This document shows positions 1 to 8,415 of a DNA stretch of 62,961 nt, piece after piece (positions within the stretch are counted from its first letter, which is position 1; every line of letters starts with the position of its first letter). This DNA is from Thermoplasmata archaeon (GTDB lineage Archaea; Thermoplasmatota; Thermoplasmata; Thermoplasmatales; Thermoplasmataceae): positions 1-62,961 of the forward strand of contig JAJZXU010000012.1 in NCBI GenBank assembly GCA_021806235.1, given 5' to 3'. Under the pieces are notes generated by a model. That model was not told the origin of the DNA. It ran no database searches and saw only the letters and a list, made by a program, of their open reading frames with translations. A program made the translations under genes and the position numbers.

Positions 1-119
1 AGGAAACGCTGAAGATCAATATGCACAATCTGCGGCAGTACAGTTACCTGAAACGTACGAATCCCAAACTCATAAGGGATTACAGGGAGATATCAGCAAA
101 ATAATTTTGTCCCAAAGCC
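1..119 (+). mobile_element. IS end with transposase C-terminus (partial, cut by window edge)
   Basis: Bases 3-104 read as the last 33 codons of a transposase (ending ...YREISAK, stop TAA 102-104), followed by 15 bases of IS end. The block 1-119 recurs as an exact reverse complement at 62835-62953, after which the two flanks diverge; this fixes 119 as the IS boundary. Only the C-terminus is present, so I cannot assign the IS family. The IS ends 44 bases before the next gene's start. Confidence 0.8.
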
Positions 120-163
120 TATTTTATACAAAAATATATTAATATCTTTGTAATTAATTCATT

Positions 164-460
164 ATGAAATATTATGTTGCAGAAATAGTTTCACAGTATC
201 CTGCGTTAAGAAATTCAGCAGATAAACTTTTTTCGCTTATAAATGTTGATGAAAATAATGAAATAACAGTAAGTTTCAGGGATGTTCGGGGTATAACTCA
301 CTCTTTTGCTGCACAGTATGATACCAATAAGAAGATTTCAAAAAAAAAGATCTCCGAAGTTGATATGAACGAAAACGTAGTTTTAATGTTTAAACTTCTG
401 GGCAAAGAAAGACATATAAACACGATTAAGAGCGATAAGATATACACACTTCACATATAA
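164..460 (+). CDS. STAS-like DUF4325 domain protein
   Basis: A 98-residue protein that fits the STAS-like DUF4325 family: an N-terminal beta/alpha segment, a central strand with the pattern ITVSFRDVRGITHSF (about residues 34-48) and a C-terminal half with alternating helix and strand. Proteins of this family are usually encoded beside a GHKL-type ATPase and are thought to work as a partner-switching pair, like anti-sigma and anti-anti-sigma factors. Such an ATPase gene lies immediately downstream, but here in convergent orientation (634-1425, minus). The start at 164 follows an AT-rich stretch (TATATTAATAT near 136-146), consistent with a short leader. The IS end at 119 is 44 bases upstream, so the native promoter may have been changed. 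The family assignment is from pattern recognition only; the function is inferred. Confidence 0.6.
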   Translation: MKYYVAEIVSQYPALRNSADKLFSLINVDENNEITVSFRDVRGITHSFAAQYDTNKKISKKKISEVDMNENVVLMFKLLGKERHINTIKSDKIYTLHI

Positions 461-633
461 CGCTACAGATATCATTAACTGTTAGATTTTTACATTTTTT
501 TTATCTTAAGAACCTTAAAACTGTGGCATGCCTGAATCAGAGTTGCATGTTATGTAAATTTCATTATAGATATTTTCATGGTGAAACCGGAAAATTCAAA
601 GTCTTTGTCAGTTTTTCTATAAAAAAATAACGG

Positions 634-1425
634 TTAATGATCGGTATAATTATATAAATTTAAAGAATTAAACTCTTCTCTATTTTTAAAAATTATGGCA
701 ATGAATGTTCCGGTCATTGAATTTGATTTGTCAGCTTCGTAAAACTTTATATCTTTGCTTTTAGAATAATATATACCTTTACCTGATGCGATGATTGATT
801 CTGTTTCGTTTTCTAATAATAATTTATTGATAGAACTTAATCCAAATCCATGTTCATTTCCTTTTTTTGTGCTTTGTCCGTTAAGTGCCATTTTTATAGC
901 CTGAGAATCATTTGAAAAATCAATATTAGAGTTTTTAAAACTTCCCGGTATGCCTATTCCGTTGTCATACACACATATTTCAAAACCAAGATTTTTAAAA
1001 TACTGTGCTGAAATATAATTAGTTAATGATTTAGAATGATTCGTTATATTATCAAATAATTCCCCTATGATATAATTGAATACATTTGCATTTTCTATAC
1101 TAAATTTTTGTTTTAAAATATTTTCGAGTTTTTCTGTCATTGTGTATAAATTTTTCTGTGTTAGGGAGGATATTGGTATATATGAGGAATTCGTTATTTG
1201 GTTTAATTTATTATAATTATTGATAATAAAGTCTATGTATTCAGCAGTCGTGTCACTATTTGGTTTTATATATTTAACATTATTGTTGGTTATATAATCA
1301 AAAAGTAAAATTATAAGTATCGGATCTATAAATTTATAAGATGAAAAATCTATTTTACCGTTATTTTTTATACAATTTTTAGTTTTTAAATACTCTTTAT
1401 ACCAAAACATGAGATTTTTTACCAT
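634..1425 (-). CDS. GHKL (HATPase_c) ATP-binding protein with N-terminal STAS-like region
   Basis: 263 residues. The C-terminal half has the GHKL ATPase motifs in order: N-box GELFDNITNHS (about 121-131), G1 box DNGIGIP (154-160) and G2 box GFGL (193-196). The first 70 residues contain KIDFSSYKFIDP followed by a hydrophobic helix, which resembles the STAS-like module seen in this ATPase family. There is no transmembrane or histidine phospho-acceptor domain, so it is not an ordinary sensor kinase; an anti-sigma-like or partner-switch ATPase is a better fit. It converges on the DUF4325 gene at 164-460 with 173 bases between them, an arrangement unlike the usual co-directional pair. Fold confidence is high, role low. 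Confidence 0.75.
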   Translation of the reverse strand: MVKNLMFWYKEYLKTKNCIKNNGKIDFSSYKFIDPILIILLFDYITNNNVKYIKPNSDTTAEYIDFIINNYNKLNQITNSSYIPISSLTQKNLYTMTEKLENILKQKFSIENANVFNYIIGELFDNITNHSKSLTNYISAQYFKNLGFEICVYDNGIGIPGSFKNSNIDFSNDSQAIKMALNGQSTKKGNEHGFGLSSINKLLLENETESIIASGKGIYYSKSKDIKFYEADKSNSMTGTFIAIIFKNREEFNSLNLYNYTDH

Positions 1426-1693
1426 TTAGAGTTAATAATTCTTATGCTCATAAACATATTGCTAGTGTCATGACAATATAGTTATTCTGTATAATATTTT
1501 GAAAGCTTCCTATCCACTTTTGTTTCGTCAAACCCCCACTGTATTTTCTTTCTACTACTATGAAAATTTTTAATTAACATTTTTTTATTCTCTTATTATA
1601 TATTAATATTGTTACATTTTTGATATCCTGAGCTTGAGTTTCTATAGATATTGGTGAACATATTTATAGTGGGTTCAGTTAACCATCAATTAA

Positions 1694-2193
1694 TTATTTC
1701 GGTAAAATATTTTTACCTTTACAATAATCACTAAGCCGTTTTATAGAGGAATTATTTATATCTTCTTTTTTAAATAAAGTTCTAATAGTTTCTTCCAGGG
1801 AAGAATAAAAACAGAAAAAATGTATTGTGTTCAACTCTATACACCTTTCTCCTACAGATTTACATATGGTGTAAGATAATGTATGACTTATATATAGATC
1901 CTTTTTTCATCAATACATTGAAAACTTATTTTATTTTTTGTTCTTGATAGGGACTTTAGTATTCCATCAAATTCAGTTTTTGGGTCTTTCTCATCATGAT
2001 CAAATATCGTGGTTAGTTTAATATCTCTATCATTTTCACTGGCCGGAATGCAAATCTGGCTTAAAAGGTTGATTAATGCCTTCTTTCCATTTTCTGATTT
2101 TATTAGAATATTGGAACGTGAATATGGATTTCCAAGGTCTTTTATTAACATGGATTCATTCATTCTTTTTTTCTCTTTTTTGCCATCATTCAT
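1694..2193 (-). pseudogene. Unrecognised gene, probably frameshifted
   Basis: An ORF of 101 codons starts at 2193 and stops at 1888. Directly after the stop the frame one base over continues openly as SHTLSYTICKSVGERCIELN and on to a stop at 1694-1696, about 65 further codons with normal residue composition. The simplest reading is one gene of about 165 codons broken by a single-base change near 1880. I recognise no family. The N-terminal part is hydrophilic and lysine rich (MNDGKKEKKRMNE). A start at the second methionine (MNESML) is also possible. It may be a remnant or an assembly error. Confidence 0.4.
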
Positions 2194-2299
2194 ATAACTT
2201 TTTATTTCTGAAGAGGATATTTGTTCCTCATAAATTAAAATATTTTTAACAAATTCTAAGTCATGCTATCCCTCTACTAAATACAGTGATTTCAATCAT

Positions 2300-3486
2300 A
2301 ATCCCCTTAAATCCAGTTCAAGTTCGGGAGGGTATTCAGCATTTTCAAGAGCTGGACTGGGCAAAGTTCCTGGTGATATGACGGGGTGGCTCTTTTTCTT
2401 TAATGAATTCTTGACTTATACGGGATTTGCTTTGCTATCCTTCGCAGCTTTTGTTTACCTTTTGGCTCCATCCATAACTGCAATAACATATATCTGGATT
2501 CCAATTGTTCTTATACCGCTTCTATTCACCACTGCATTTGTTTACCGCGGTGTTAAACTTTCACTGAACTATGCTGCATACACTGGATTTATAGAAACAG
2601 CAGTGCTTATAATTGCCGCCATTATAATAATAGTAAAGATCGGTTCTGCCAATACATTAACAGTGATGACTGCTGCCCCAGTTCATAATGATTTTTCCAT
2701 AATAGGGCTTGGTTTATTATTTGGGCTCTATTCATATGGAGGTACAGGTTCTGTCATAGCACTTGGAGAAGAAACCAAACGTCCAAAAACAGTTATTAAA
2801 AAAGCAATTTTGTATGGATGGTTGCTGGTGGTTATACCACTGGCTCTAAATGCTTATGCCCTTACTGTTGGTTGGGGATTAAGCAATATATCTACCTTCG
2901 GAACATCACCGGACCCAGGTGTTATAGAATATTTCCAGTTTCTTGGACCCTATGGGGGATGGATATTCGTTGCAGTTGTAATAAACAGTTTCTTGGATTT
3001 TGGTATAGCGATCAATAATTCTCTCACCAGAATGCTTTACTATCTTTCCAGAGATAGCAATATTCTCCCAAAATACTTGAAAAAAACTCATCCCAAGTAT
3101 GGAACACCAAGTAATGCCATAATTACTGTGGCCATATTCTCTTTCATAATCGCAGTGGTGTCTGGTTTAATTTTTGGCCCATTTACAGGTGCCCTTGTCA
3201 TAGAGGGGCTGCATCTATAGCGTTTATGCTGCAACATGCAATTGCTACGTTAAGCCTACCATTTTATACGCACAGAGAGAAAGTGTTAAGGATATCAACT
3301 CACATATTGATTCCAACTATAGCATTGGGGTTTATCGCCTTTGCAATTTTTAGCACGGTATACCCTGTACCCTCATTTCCTTTCAATCTCCCGGCTTATA
3401 TAATAATTGGTTGGATAGTTATAGGAGCACTCGTTATCTCCATGGTTGGCACACATAAAATGGGTAAAAAAACTCCAACAAGTTAA
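2300..3486 (+). pseudogene. APC-family amino acid permease, N-truncated and frameshifted
   Basis: The sequence encodes most of an amino acid-polyamine-organocation permease. The open frame enters without a start around 2300 and shows SSGGYSAFSRAGLGK before MTGW at 2378, matching the conserved region before the third membrane helix, so about 60 N-terminal residues are missing. Several hydrophobic segments follow, with the family signature ALGEETKRPKT (2761-2793) on a cytoplasmic loop. At about 3205-3220 the frame stops after GALVIEG; the next frame continues as AASIAFMLQHAIATLSLPFY and ends at 3486. One single-base frameshift plus the lost N-terminus mean this copy is not functional as read. 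Confidence 0.8.
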
Positions 3487-3547
3487 GAAATGTGGTTCTT
3501 CCGGCTATATTGCTGTAAGAAGAAATATCATTCCTCCATGGGTATAC

Positions 3548-4156
3548 CTTGACTTCGCCACTTTCGCAGTAAATATATTATAGTGTTGGACATAAGAAAT
3601 TACCCTTTATATCTATTAGGAATGGGCTATCCGCAACGATTTGCTAAACTTAAAGATAGCAAAATGAAGTGTCTGTGACTATAATTAAAATCCCTGAAGG
3701 AATGCTTTGAAATGGGATCACTATGACGCTGGAATGGAAATTTTATAAAAGGAATTTTCCTCACGGATTTTATAATAAATTTGACACAGTTTTTCAGGTC
3801 AGGTGATCATAAGGAGAAGCCACAGGAATCAGAGAAAATAGAGAATCAAAAAAATATATTCCCCAGAAAAATGATGATAGATTTGACATCCGTTTTGAGG
3901 AAAACAGGAAAAGGGCATGGTAAATATAAAACTACTCAGAAAGTGCCTTATTCTATGTGCAAAAACGGTTGTATACCCGAGATTTAACTTCAGATTCTAT
4001 ATAATAAGCAACATTATATCACAGATAACAGAATTATTTGGTGATTTTATCAAAAAATAAAAAAATATGAGGATAAAACACTGAAATTGAGGTGGTAATA
4101 ATGTAAAAAAGTCATTTGACAAATGTCAGTATGGCAAGTTCGTTTGGCGAAGTCAG
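3548..4156. mobile_element. Miniature or remnant IS, family A, copy 1 (609 bp, interrupted)
   Basis: Bounded by CTTGACTTCGCCA at 3548 and TGGCGAAGTCAG at the right end, an inverted terminal repeat with one mismatch. A second copy with the same ends and homologous interior lies at 23127-23461. No intact transposase is present; short broken frames (such as 3781-3987) do not form a protein. Copy 1 is longer than copy 2 mainly because another element (3578-3684) is inserted near its left end and because extra sequence at about 3705-3860 is absent from copy 2. No target duplication is evident for this copy. Confidence 0.7.
3578..3684. mobile_element. 107-bp MITE, family B, copy 1 (nested in family A element)
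   Basis: Starts TTATAGTG and ends ACTATAA. It matches 25143-25249 in reverse complement over its full length with few differences. In family A copy 2 the bases left and right of this block are contiguous, so this is an insertion into an older element. It is too short to encode a protein and must have been moved in trans. Confidence 0.75.
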
Positions 4157-4417
4157 GTTCCAGAAATCGAATGATAATGCAATAGAGGGTACATTATTTT
4201 TTGCCCTTCTGAAAATTCTTGAAGGTGATGGAGGTCCATGCCGGGCAATATTTATTCTTAAGGATAATAAGATTTAAGCACAACCATACCTAACTCCCCC
4301 TATTTTGCATAATAAATATATACACTCCCATAACTGCCTAAGCTTGTCAACGCACAGCAATGTTATATATACTCCTTGGTGTGCACAGTTTATTGCTGCC
4401 ATGGTTCACTGCCATTA

Positions 4418-4430
4418 AGATTATATATGT
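4418..4430 (+). promoter_or_regulatory. TATA box of the MaoC-CitE-CoA-transferase operon
   Basis: The AT run ATTATATATGT centred about 25 bases before the ATG at 4448 has the spacing of an archaeal TATA box driving a leaderless transcript. It supports the internal start at 4448 over the longer frame beginning at 4376, which would place this box inside the coding region. The preceding bases 4157-4417 hold no gene I can support. Confidence 0.55.
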
Positions 4431-4447
4431 ATAACCGTTACTATTCT

Positions 4448-4915
4448 ATGGATGAACGATTTTATGAGGATATATCCATAGGCGATACATACAGAAGTGA
4501 AACCGGAAGAACTATCACGGATAATGATAATATCTGGTTTACCCTGATAACCAATAACAGCAATCAGATACATTTCAACAGGGATTATACCGAAAAGAAC
4601 TATAGCAGCGAGCCCTTTAATGGCAGGTTGGTCGTTAATGGCATGTTCACAATGGCTGTTGTTGTGGGTTTATCTGTAGAATACACCAGCAAGAACGGCT
4701 TTATGCTCGGTATCGATAACGTTAAATTCAAAAAACCTGTTTTTGCAGGGGATACTCTGTATGCAAAAATTGAGGTTATAGAAAAAAGGGAATCAAAATC
4801 CCATCATGGTTTTGGCATCATCGGAATTAAGACAACAGGCATAAACCAGAATTCTGAGGAGATCCTGGAGATGACCCGGCTATTTATGATACCAATGAGG
4901 AATAATAAATGGTGA
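4448..4915 (+). CDS. MaoC-like hotdog acyl-CoA hydratase (itaconyl-/mesaconyl-CoA hydratase candidate)
   Basis: 155 residues, the usual length of a single-hotdog MaoC hydratase. It opens with FYEDISIGD, typical of the family, and carries the helix with NQIHFNRDY (39-47), where His42 sits at the catalytic histidine position. The residue aligned with the usual catalytic aspartate of the D-x4-H pattern appears to be Asn37, which is odd and worth an alignment. The start was chosen for the TATA box about 25 bases upstream and the family N-terminus. It leads an operon with a CitE lyase (5 bases downstream) and a class I CoA-transferase. In the RipABC and Ict-Ich-Ccl pathways this position is filled by the hydratase making citramalyl-CoA from itaconyl-CoA. 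A mesaconyl-CoA or beta-methylmalyl-CoA hydratase is the main alternative. Confidence 0.75.
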   Translation: MDERFYEDISIGDTYRSETGRTITDNDNIWFTLITNNSNQIHFNRDYTEKNYSSEPFNGRLVVNGMFTMAVVVGLSVEYTSKNGFMLGIDNVKFKKPVFAGDTLYAKIEVIEKRESKSHHGFGIIGIKTTGINQNSEEILEMTRLFMIPMRNNKW

Positions 4916-4920
4916 TGTGA

Positions 4921-5742
4921 ATGGTATTAACCAGAACTCAGTTATATGTACCTGCGAACAATGAACGAATGATAAACCACGCAATACATTCTAATGCCGA
5001 TATCATTATTTTTGATCTGGAGGATGCAGTACCGGATGATAAAAAGGATTACGCAAGGAAATATATCATAGACTTTTTAAACAGCAACAGAGTAAACAAA
5101 AAGATAGGAATAAGGATAAACTCGATGGAAACACCATATTTTTACCAGGACATGTATGATATTTATGGGTCAAATTTTAAGCCCGATTACATAATTGTTC
5201 CAAAATCTGAAGATGGCATTAACCATATATACAAATTTCTTGGTATTCCACTAATAGCACTCATTGAGACTCCATCCGGAGTTGAAAACGCAAACAGAAT
5301 TGCCGCTTATGATGGTGTTGTGATGATTTCCTATGCGGCTGGTGACCTATCATTTTCTGCAGGTGGCAATATCAGTGGATATTTAAGTAATGTATATGTA
5401 AAAACAAAAATTGTGCTTGCCGCCAGATCGGCAGGCATAGAGGCGGTAGATAAGGTTTATTTTGACCTTGAAAATTCAGAAGGTTTCAGGTTGGAGGCAG
5501 TAGAAGCAAAATCTCTTGGGTACTCTGGCAAACAGGTAATACACCCATCCCAGATAGATATTGCCAGTGAGGTTTTTTCACCATCCAGGGACGAAATTGA
5601 ATGGGCAAGATCCGTAATTGCTGAATATGGGAAATCAATAAAAACTGGAAAAGGTGCCCTGAGGTTAAATGGAGAACTGATAGATTCAGTACATATACGT
5701 ATGGCAAAAAAAATTCTTGAAGCCTATGAAACTATAAAATGA
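4921..5742 (+). CDS. CitE/HpcH-type acyl-CoA lyase (citramalyl-CoA lyase candidate)
   Basis: 273 residues of the HpcH/HpaI aldolase-CitE family, which cleaves beta-hydroxyacyl-CoA thioesters with a divalent metal. Visible signatures are LTRTQLYVPANNERM at the N-terminus (CoA/phosphate contact), IIFDLEDAVPDDKK (about 30-43), the metal-ligand glutamate in IALIETPSGVENA (about 116-128) and the aspartate in YAAGDLSFSAG (about 139-149), then GYSGKQVIHPSQI near the C-terminus. The start has a GGTGATG ribosome site directly upstream, overlapping the end of the hydratase gene, so the two are co-translated. Between a MaoC hydratase and a CoA-transferase it most likely splits citramalyl-CoA into acetyl-CoA and pyruvate. 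Malyl-CoA or beta-methylmalyl-CoA cleavage cannot be excluded from sequence. Confidence 0.85.
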   Translation: MVLTRTQLYVPANNERMINHAIHSNADIIIFDLEDAVPDDKKDYARKYIIDFLNSNRVNKKIGIRINSMETPYFYQDMYDIYGSNFKPDYIIVPKSEDGINHIYKFLGIPLIALIETPSGVENANRIAAYDGVVMISYAAGDLSFSAGGNISGYLSNVYVKTKIVLAARSAGIEAVDKVYFDLENSEGFRLEAVEAKSLGYSGKQVIHPSQIDIASEVFSPSRDEIEWARSVIAEYGKSIKTGKGALRLNGELIDSVHIRMAKKILEAYETIK

Positions 5743-5761
5743 TACTGGAGTGTTGTATACA

Positions 5762-7165
5762 ATGGAGAGAATATATGGATTTAATGATAAAATAATCTCT
5801 GCAGATGATGCGGTGAACAAATTTTTTAAAAACATTAATTCTATTGCATTCAGCGGAATGGGTGGGCAATCGGTTCCGAAAGAGATACCTGAAGCTATAC
5901 ATAGCAATTTAAACACGAATAATGCAATAACACTGTATACCGGTGGAGGGACAACAAAATCATTTGAAAAATACATGTCAGGGTTAAATATATCCAGAAG
6001 ATATTATTATTTAAGTGACTCTACCGGCAGGTTAAAAGTCAATTCTGGAAAAACTTTTATGATGGACTATTTTGTTTCACAGTATTCAGGGATGTTAAGG
6101 TATAACCAGAATATGATCGATATCGGTGTAATCGAGGCGACTGCGATAAATGGCAATGGTATTGTACCCTCATTATCGCTTGATTCCACTCTGTCAATAA
6201 TAAAAGCCTCCAGGAAAATAATTATAGAAATAAATACATCAAAACCCGATTTATCGGGGTTGCATGATATTTACAGTTTAAGGGAGCACAGCATTATCAG
6301 GATCAAAAATGTAAATGACCGTATCGGTTCAACAACCTTAAAAATAAATTCCAGGAAAATTGCAGGCATCGTTTTGAGTGATAAAAAGGAAGAGCCGGCA
6401 AGTTCATACAGTAAACCCCGGGAAAACCATGAACAAATTTCAGGAAATATATGGGAAATAATAGATAGATTAAATCTTTATAAAAATCCAATACAGGTCG
6501 GTGCAGGTTCTATTGCATCAGATTTGATTGATAATTCCCCGGTAAGCCAGTTAAAACTGTGGTGTGAGATCATACCGTCTAAATGGCATCAGTACATAGG
6601 CAATAAGATAAAAATGGTAAGTGGATCAGCTATATATACACTTCCAGGAGATGAACATTATACCGAAACGTTTTTAAACAATTTTCGGGATTTTAAGGAC
6701 AATATGGTATTAAGGCCTAATGATATAACAAACAGCAAGGAGGTGATATCCAGGCTTAATGTGATTACCATACAGCAGGCTATACAGGTTGATATATATG
6801 GTTCTGCCAATGTATCACACATTGATGGCAATATATATAATGGCGTTGGTGGCTCCGGAGATTTTTGTGGTACTGGCAAATATACTATGGTGGTATTAAA
6901 TTCTGTAACGAAGGATAAAAAGCATTCAACAATTGTTCCATTATTGCCCAATGTAGACATTCCAAGGCAGTATGTTGATTTTGTTGTAACTGAAAATGGC
7001 ATCGCTGATTTAAGGTGGAAAGACCCAAGGGAAAGGGCTGTGGAAATTATTAATAAATGCGCCCATGTGGATTTTAAGGACAGACTACTGAAATATTTTA
7101 ATAAAAATAATTATAAACATATGCCATATAATTTTAATGATGCATCTGAATTTTATGGTGCCTAA
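5762..7165 (+). CDS. Class I acyl-CoA:carboxylate CoA-transferase (Ach1/AarC/RipA family)
   Basis: 467 residues, the normal length for the acetyl-CoA hydrolase/succinyl-CoA:carboxylate CoA-transferase family. The C-terminal domain is diagnostic: DIYGSANVSHIDG, GVGGSGDF and ENGIADLRWKDPRERA. The likely catalytic glutamate is Glu269 in LWCEIIP, matching the position that forms the glutamyl-CoA thioester. The ATG at 5762 was chosen because GGAG lies upstream; a GTG at 5750 is also possible. The gene is third in the operon, 19 bases after the lyase. By context it activates the substrate acid with CoA from succinyl-CoA or acetyl-CoA, as RipA/Ict does for itaconate. It converges with and overlaps the acyl-CoA dehydrogenase gene by 4 bases. 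Confidence 0.85.
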   Translation: MERIYGFNDKIISADDAVNKFFKNINSIAFSGMGGQSVPKEIPEAIHSNLNTNNAITLYTGGGTTKSFEKYMSGLNISRRYYYLSDSTGRLKVNSGKTFMMDYFVSQYSGMLRYNQNMIDIGVIEATAINGNGIVPSLSLDSTLSIIKASRKIIIEINTSKPDLSGLHDIYSLREHSIIRIKNVNDRIGSTTLKINSRKIAGIVLSDKKEEPASSYSKPRENHEQISGNIWEIIDRLNLYKNPIQVGAGSIASDLIDNSPVSQLKLWCEIIPSKWHQYIGNKIKMVSGSAIYTLPGDEHYTETFLNNFRDFKDNMVLRPNDITNSKEVISRLNVITIQQAIQVDIYGSANVSHIDGNIYNGVGGSGDFCGTGKYTMVVLNSVTKDKKHSTIVPLLPNVDIPRQYVDFVVTENGIADLRWKDPRERAVEIINKCAHVDFKDRLLKYFNKNNYKHMPYNFNDASEFYGA

Positions 7166-8340
7166 TAGGATTTTGGCATATTAAGGACATTATGGCCTAA
7201 ATACGAAAGTACAAGGTTATTTGCTATGGGTGCGACCTTATAAAGCCGTGCTTCCCTAAATTTCCTTTCAATGCCTGTATCCACGGCAACGCCATAGCCA
7301 CCGAATGTATCCATTGCCACATTTGCAGCCTGCCATGCATACTCTGATGCTAAATATTTCGCTGAATTTGCCAGTTCACCGATCTTTTTTATATTGCCAT
7401 TATTATCATACAGGTTTGATGCAACATCCCTTAAGGAAGCCACTGATAGCATTTTAGCATACATATCAGCTATGGGAAACTGTACACCCTGGTTCTGCCC
7501 TATTGGCCTGTCAAATACAATTCTATTTGATGCATATTCTGATGATTTTTCAATAAACCACCTCATATCACCGATGCTCTCTGAAGCAATTAATATCCTT
7601 TCCGGGTCCAGTACATGCATTAAATATGAAAAACCCTTATTCTCCTCGCCTATTAACTGTTCTGATGAGACCTCAACATCCTTTAAAAATAGCTGATATG
7701 TCTGGCTGTTAAACATTGTTTTTATCCGGTTAAATTCTATATTCTTCCTTTCTTCAGGGCCTAATAAAAACAGGCTGATCCCGTCAGTTTTTTTAGTTAC
7801 ATTTTCATATTTTCTGGTTCTTGCAACAATCAGGATATAGTCTGATTGCTCTATCCTTGATGTAAATATTTTCTGTCCATTTATAATATATTTATCACCA
7901 TGCTTTTCAGCAAATGTTGATATTTTTGGTGTATTAGAACCGGCATCGGGTTCTGTCAACCCCATGCTTTGCATCCGAATTTTTCCATTTCCCAGGTCCT
8001 TAAATAATCTCCTTTTCTGGTCTTCTGTACCAAATTTTGAAATTAGCCAGCTCATATAATATTGACCGTGAAACGGCTGAGAATTCCCGCCATAGGCGTT
8101 TATCTCCTCCAGGATCAGGGGTGCGTCGGTTATCCCAAGACCTGCACCATCATATTCCTCCGGTACGGGGACCTTAAATAAACCCATTTTTGTAAATTCC
8201 TTTACAAATTCTTCGGGATATTCATGATCTATATCAATATCTGACCAGTATTTTTCACCAAATTTGTTATTCAATTCATTTACTGTATTAATTAAAAGTT
8301 CCTGTTCCTCGCTTAATCTCCTTGGATAATTCAGTACCAT
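7162..8340 (-). CDS. Acyl-CoA dehydrogenase
   Basis: 392 residues, full length for an FAD-dependent acyl-CoA dehydrogenase. The flavin-binding middle domain shows MGLTEPDAGSNTP (126-138) and the C-terminal domain has DTFGGYGV. The usual C-terminal EGT motif with the medium-chain catalytic glutamate is absent (YKVAPIANN instead). A glutamate is present in LDPERILIAS (Glu247), the position of the catalytic base in isovaleryl- and long-chain-type enzymes, so the active site probably uses that residue. It converges on the CoA-transferase gene. An acyl-CoA dehydrogenase also lies in the Pseudomonas itaconate cluster, so oxidation of methylsuccinyl-CoA to an unsaturated C5 acyl-CoA is a reasonable guess; substrate specificity is not visible. 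Confidence 0.9.
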   Translation of the reverse strand: MVLNYPRRLSEEQELLINTVNELNNKFGEKYWSDIDIDHEYPEEFVKEFTKMGLFKVPVPEEYDGAGLGITDAPLILEEINAYGGNSQPFHGQYYMSWLISKFGTEDQKRRLFKDLGNGKIRMQSMGLTEPDAGSNTPKISTFAEKHGDKYIINGQKIFTSRIEQSDYILIVARTRKYENVTKKTDGISLFLLGPEERKNIEFNRIKTMFNSQTYQLFLKDVEVSSEQLIGEENKGFSYLMHVLDPERILIASESIGDMRWFIEKSSEYASNRIVFDRPIGQNQGVQFPIADMYAKMLSVASLRDVASNLYDNNGNIKKIGELANSAKYLASEYAWQAANVAMDTFGGYGVAVDTGIERKFREARLYKVAPIANNLVLSYLGHNVLNMPKSY

Positions 8341-8415
8341 AATAATATATAGTTATGTTAGACTTAATCTTTTTCATAAAAATATCAAAATAAATTTTTT
8401 ATAATGTATAAAAAA

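Noticed and set aside
2009-2197. 62-codon plus-strand ORF
   Set aside because: Antisense to the better minus-strand frame, with low-complexity Phe/Ser composition.
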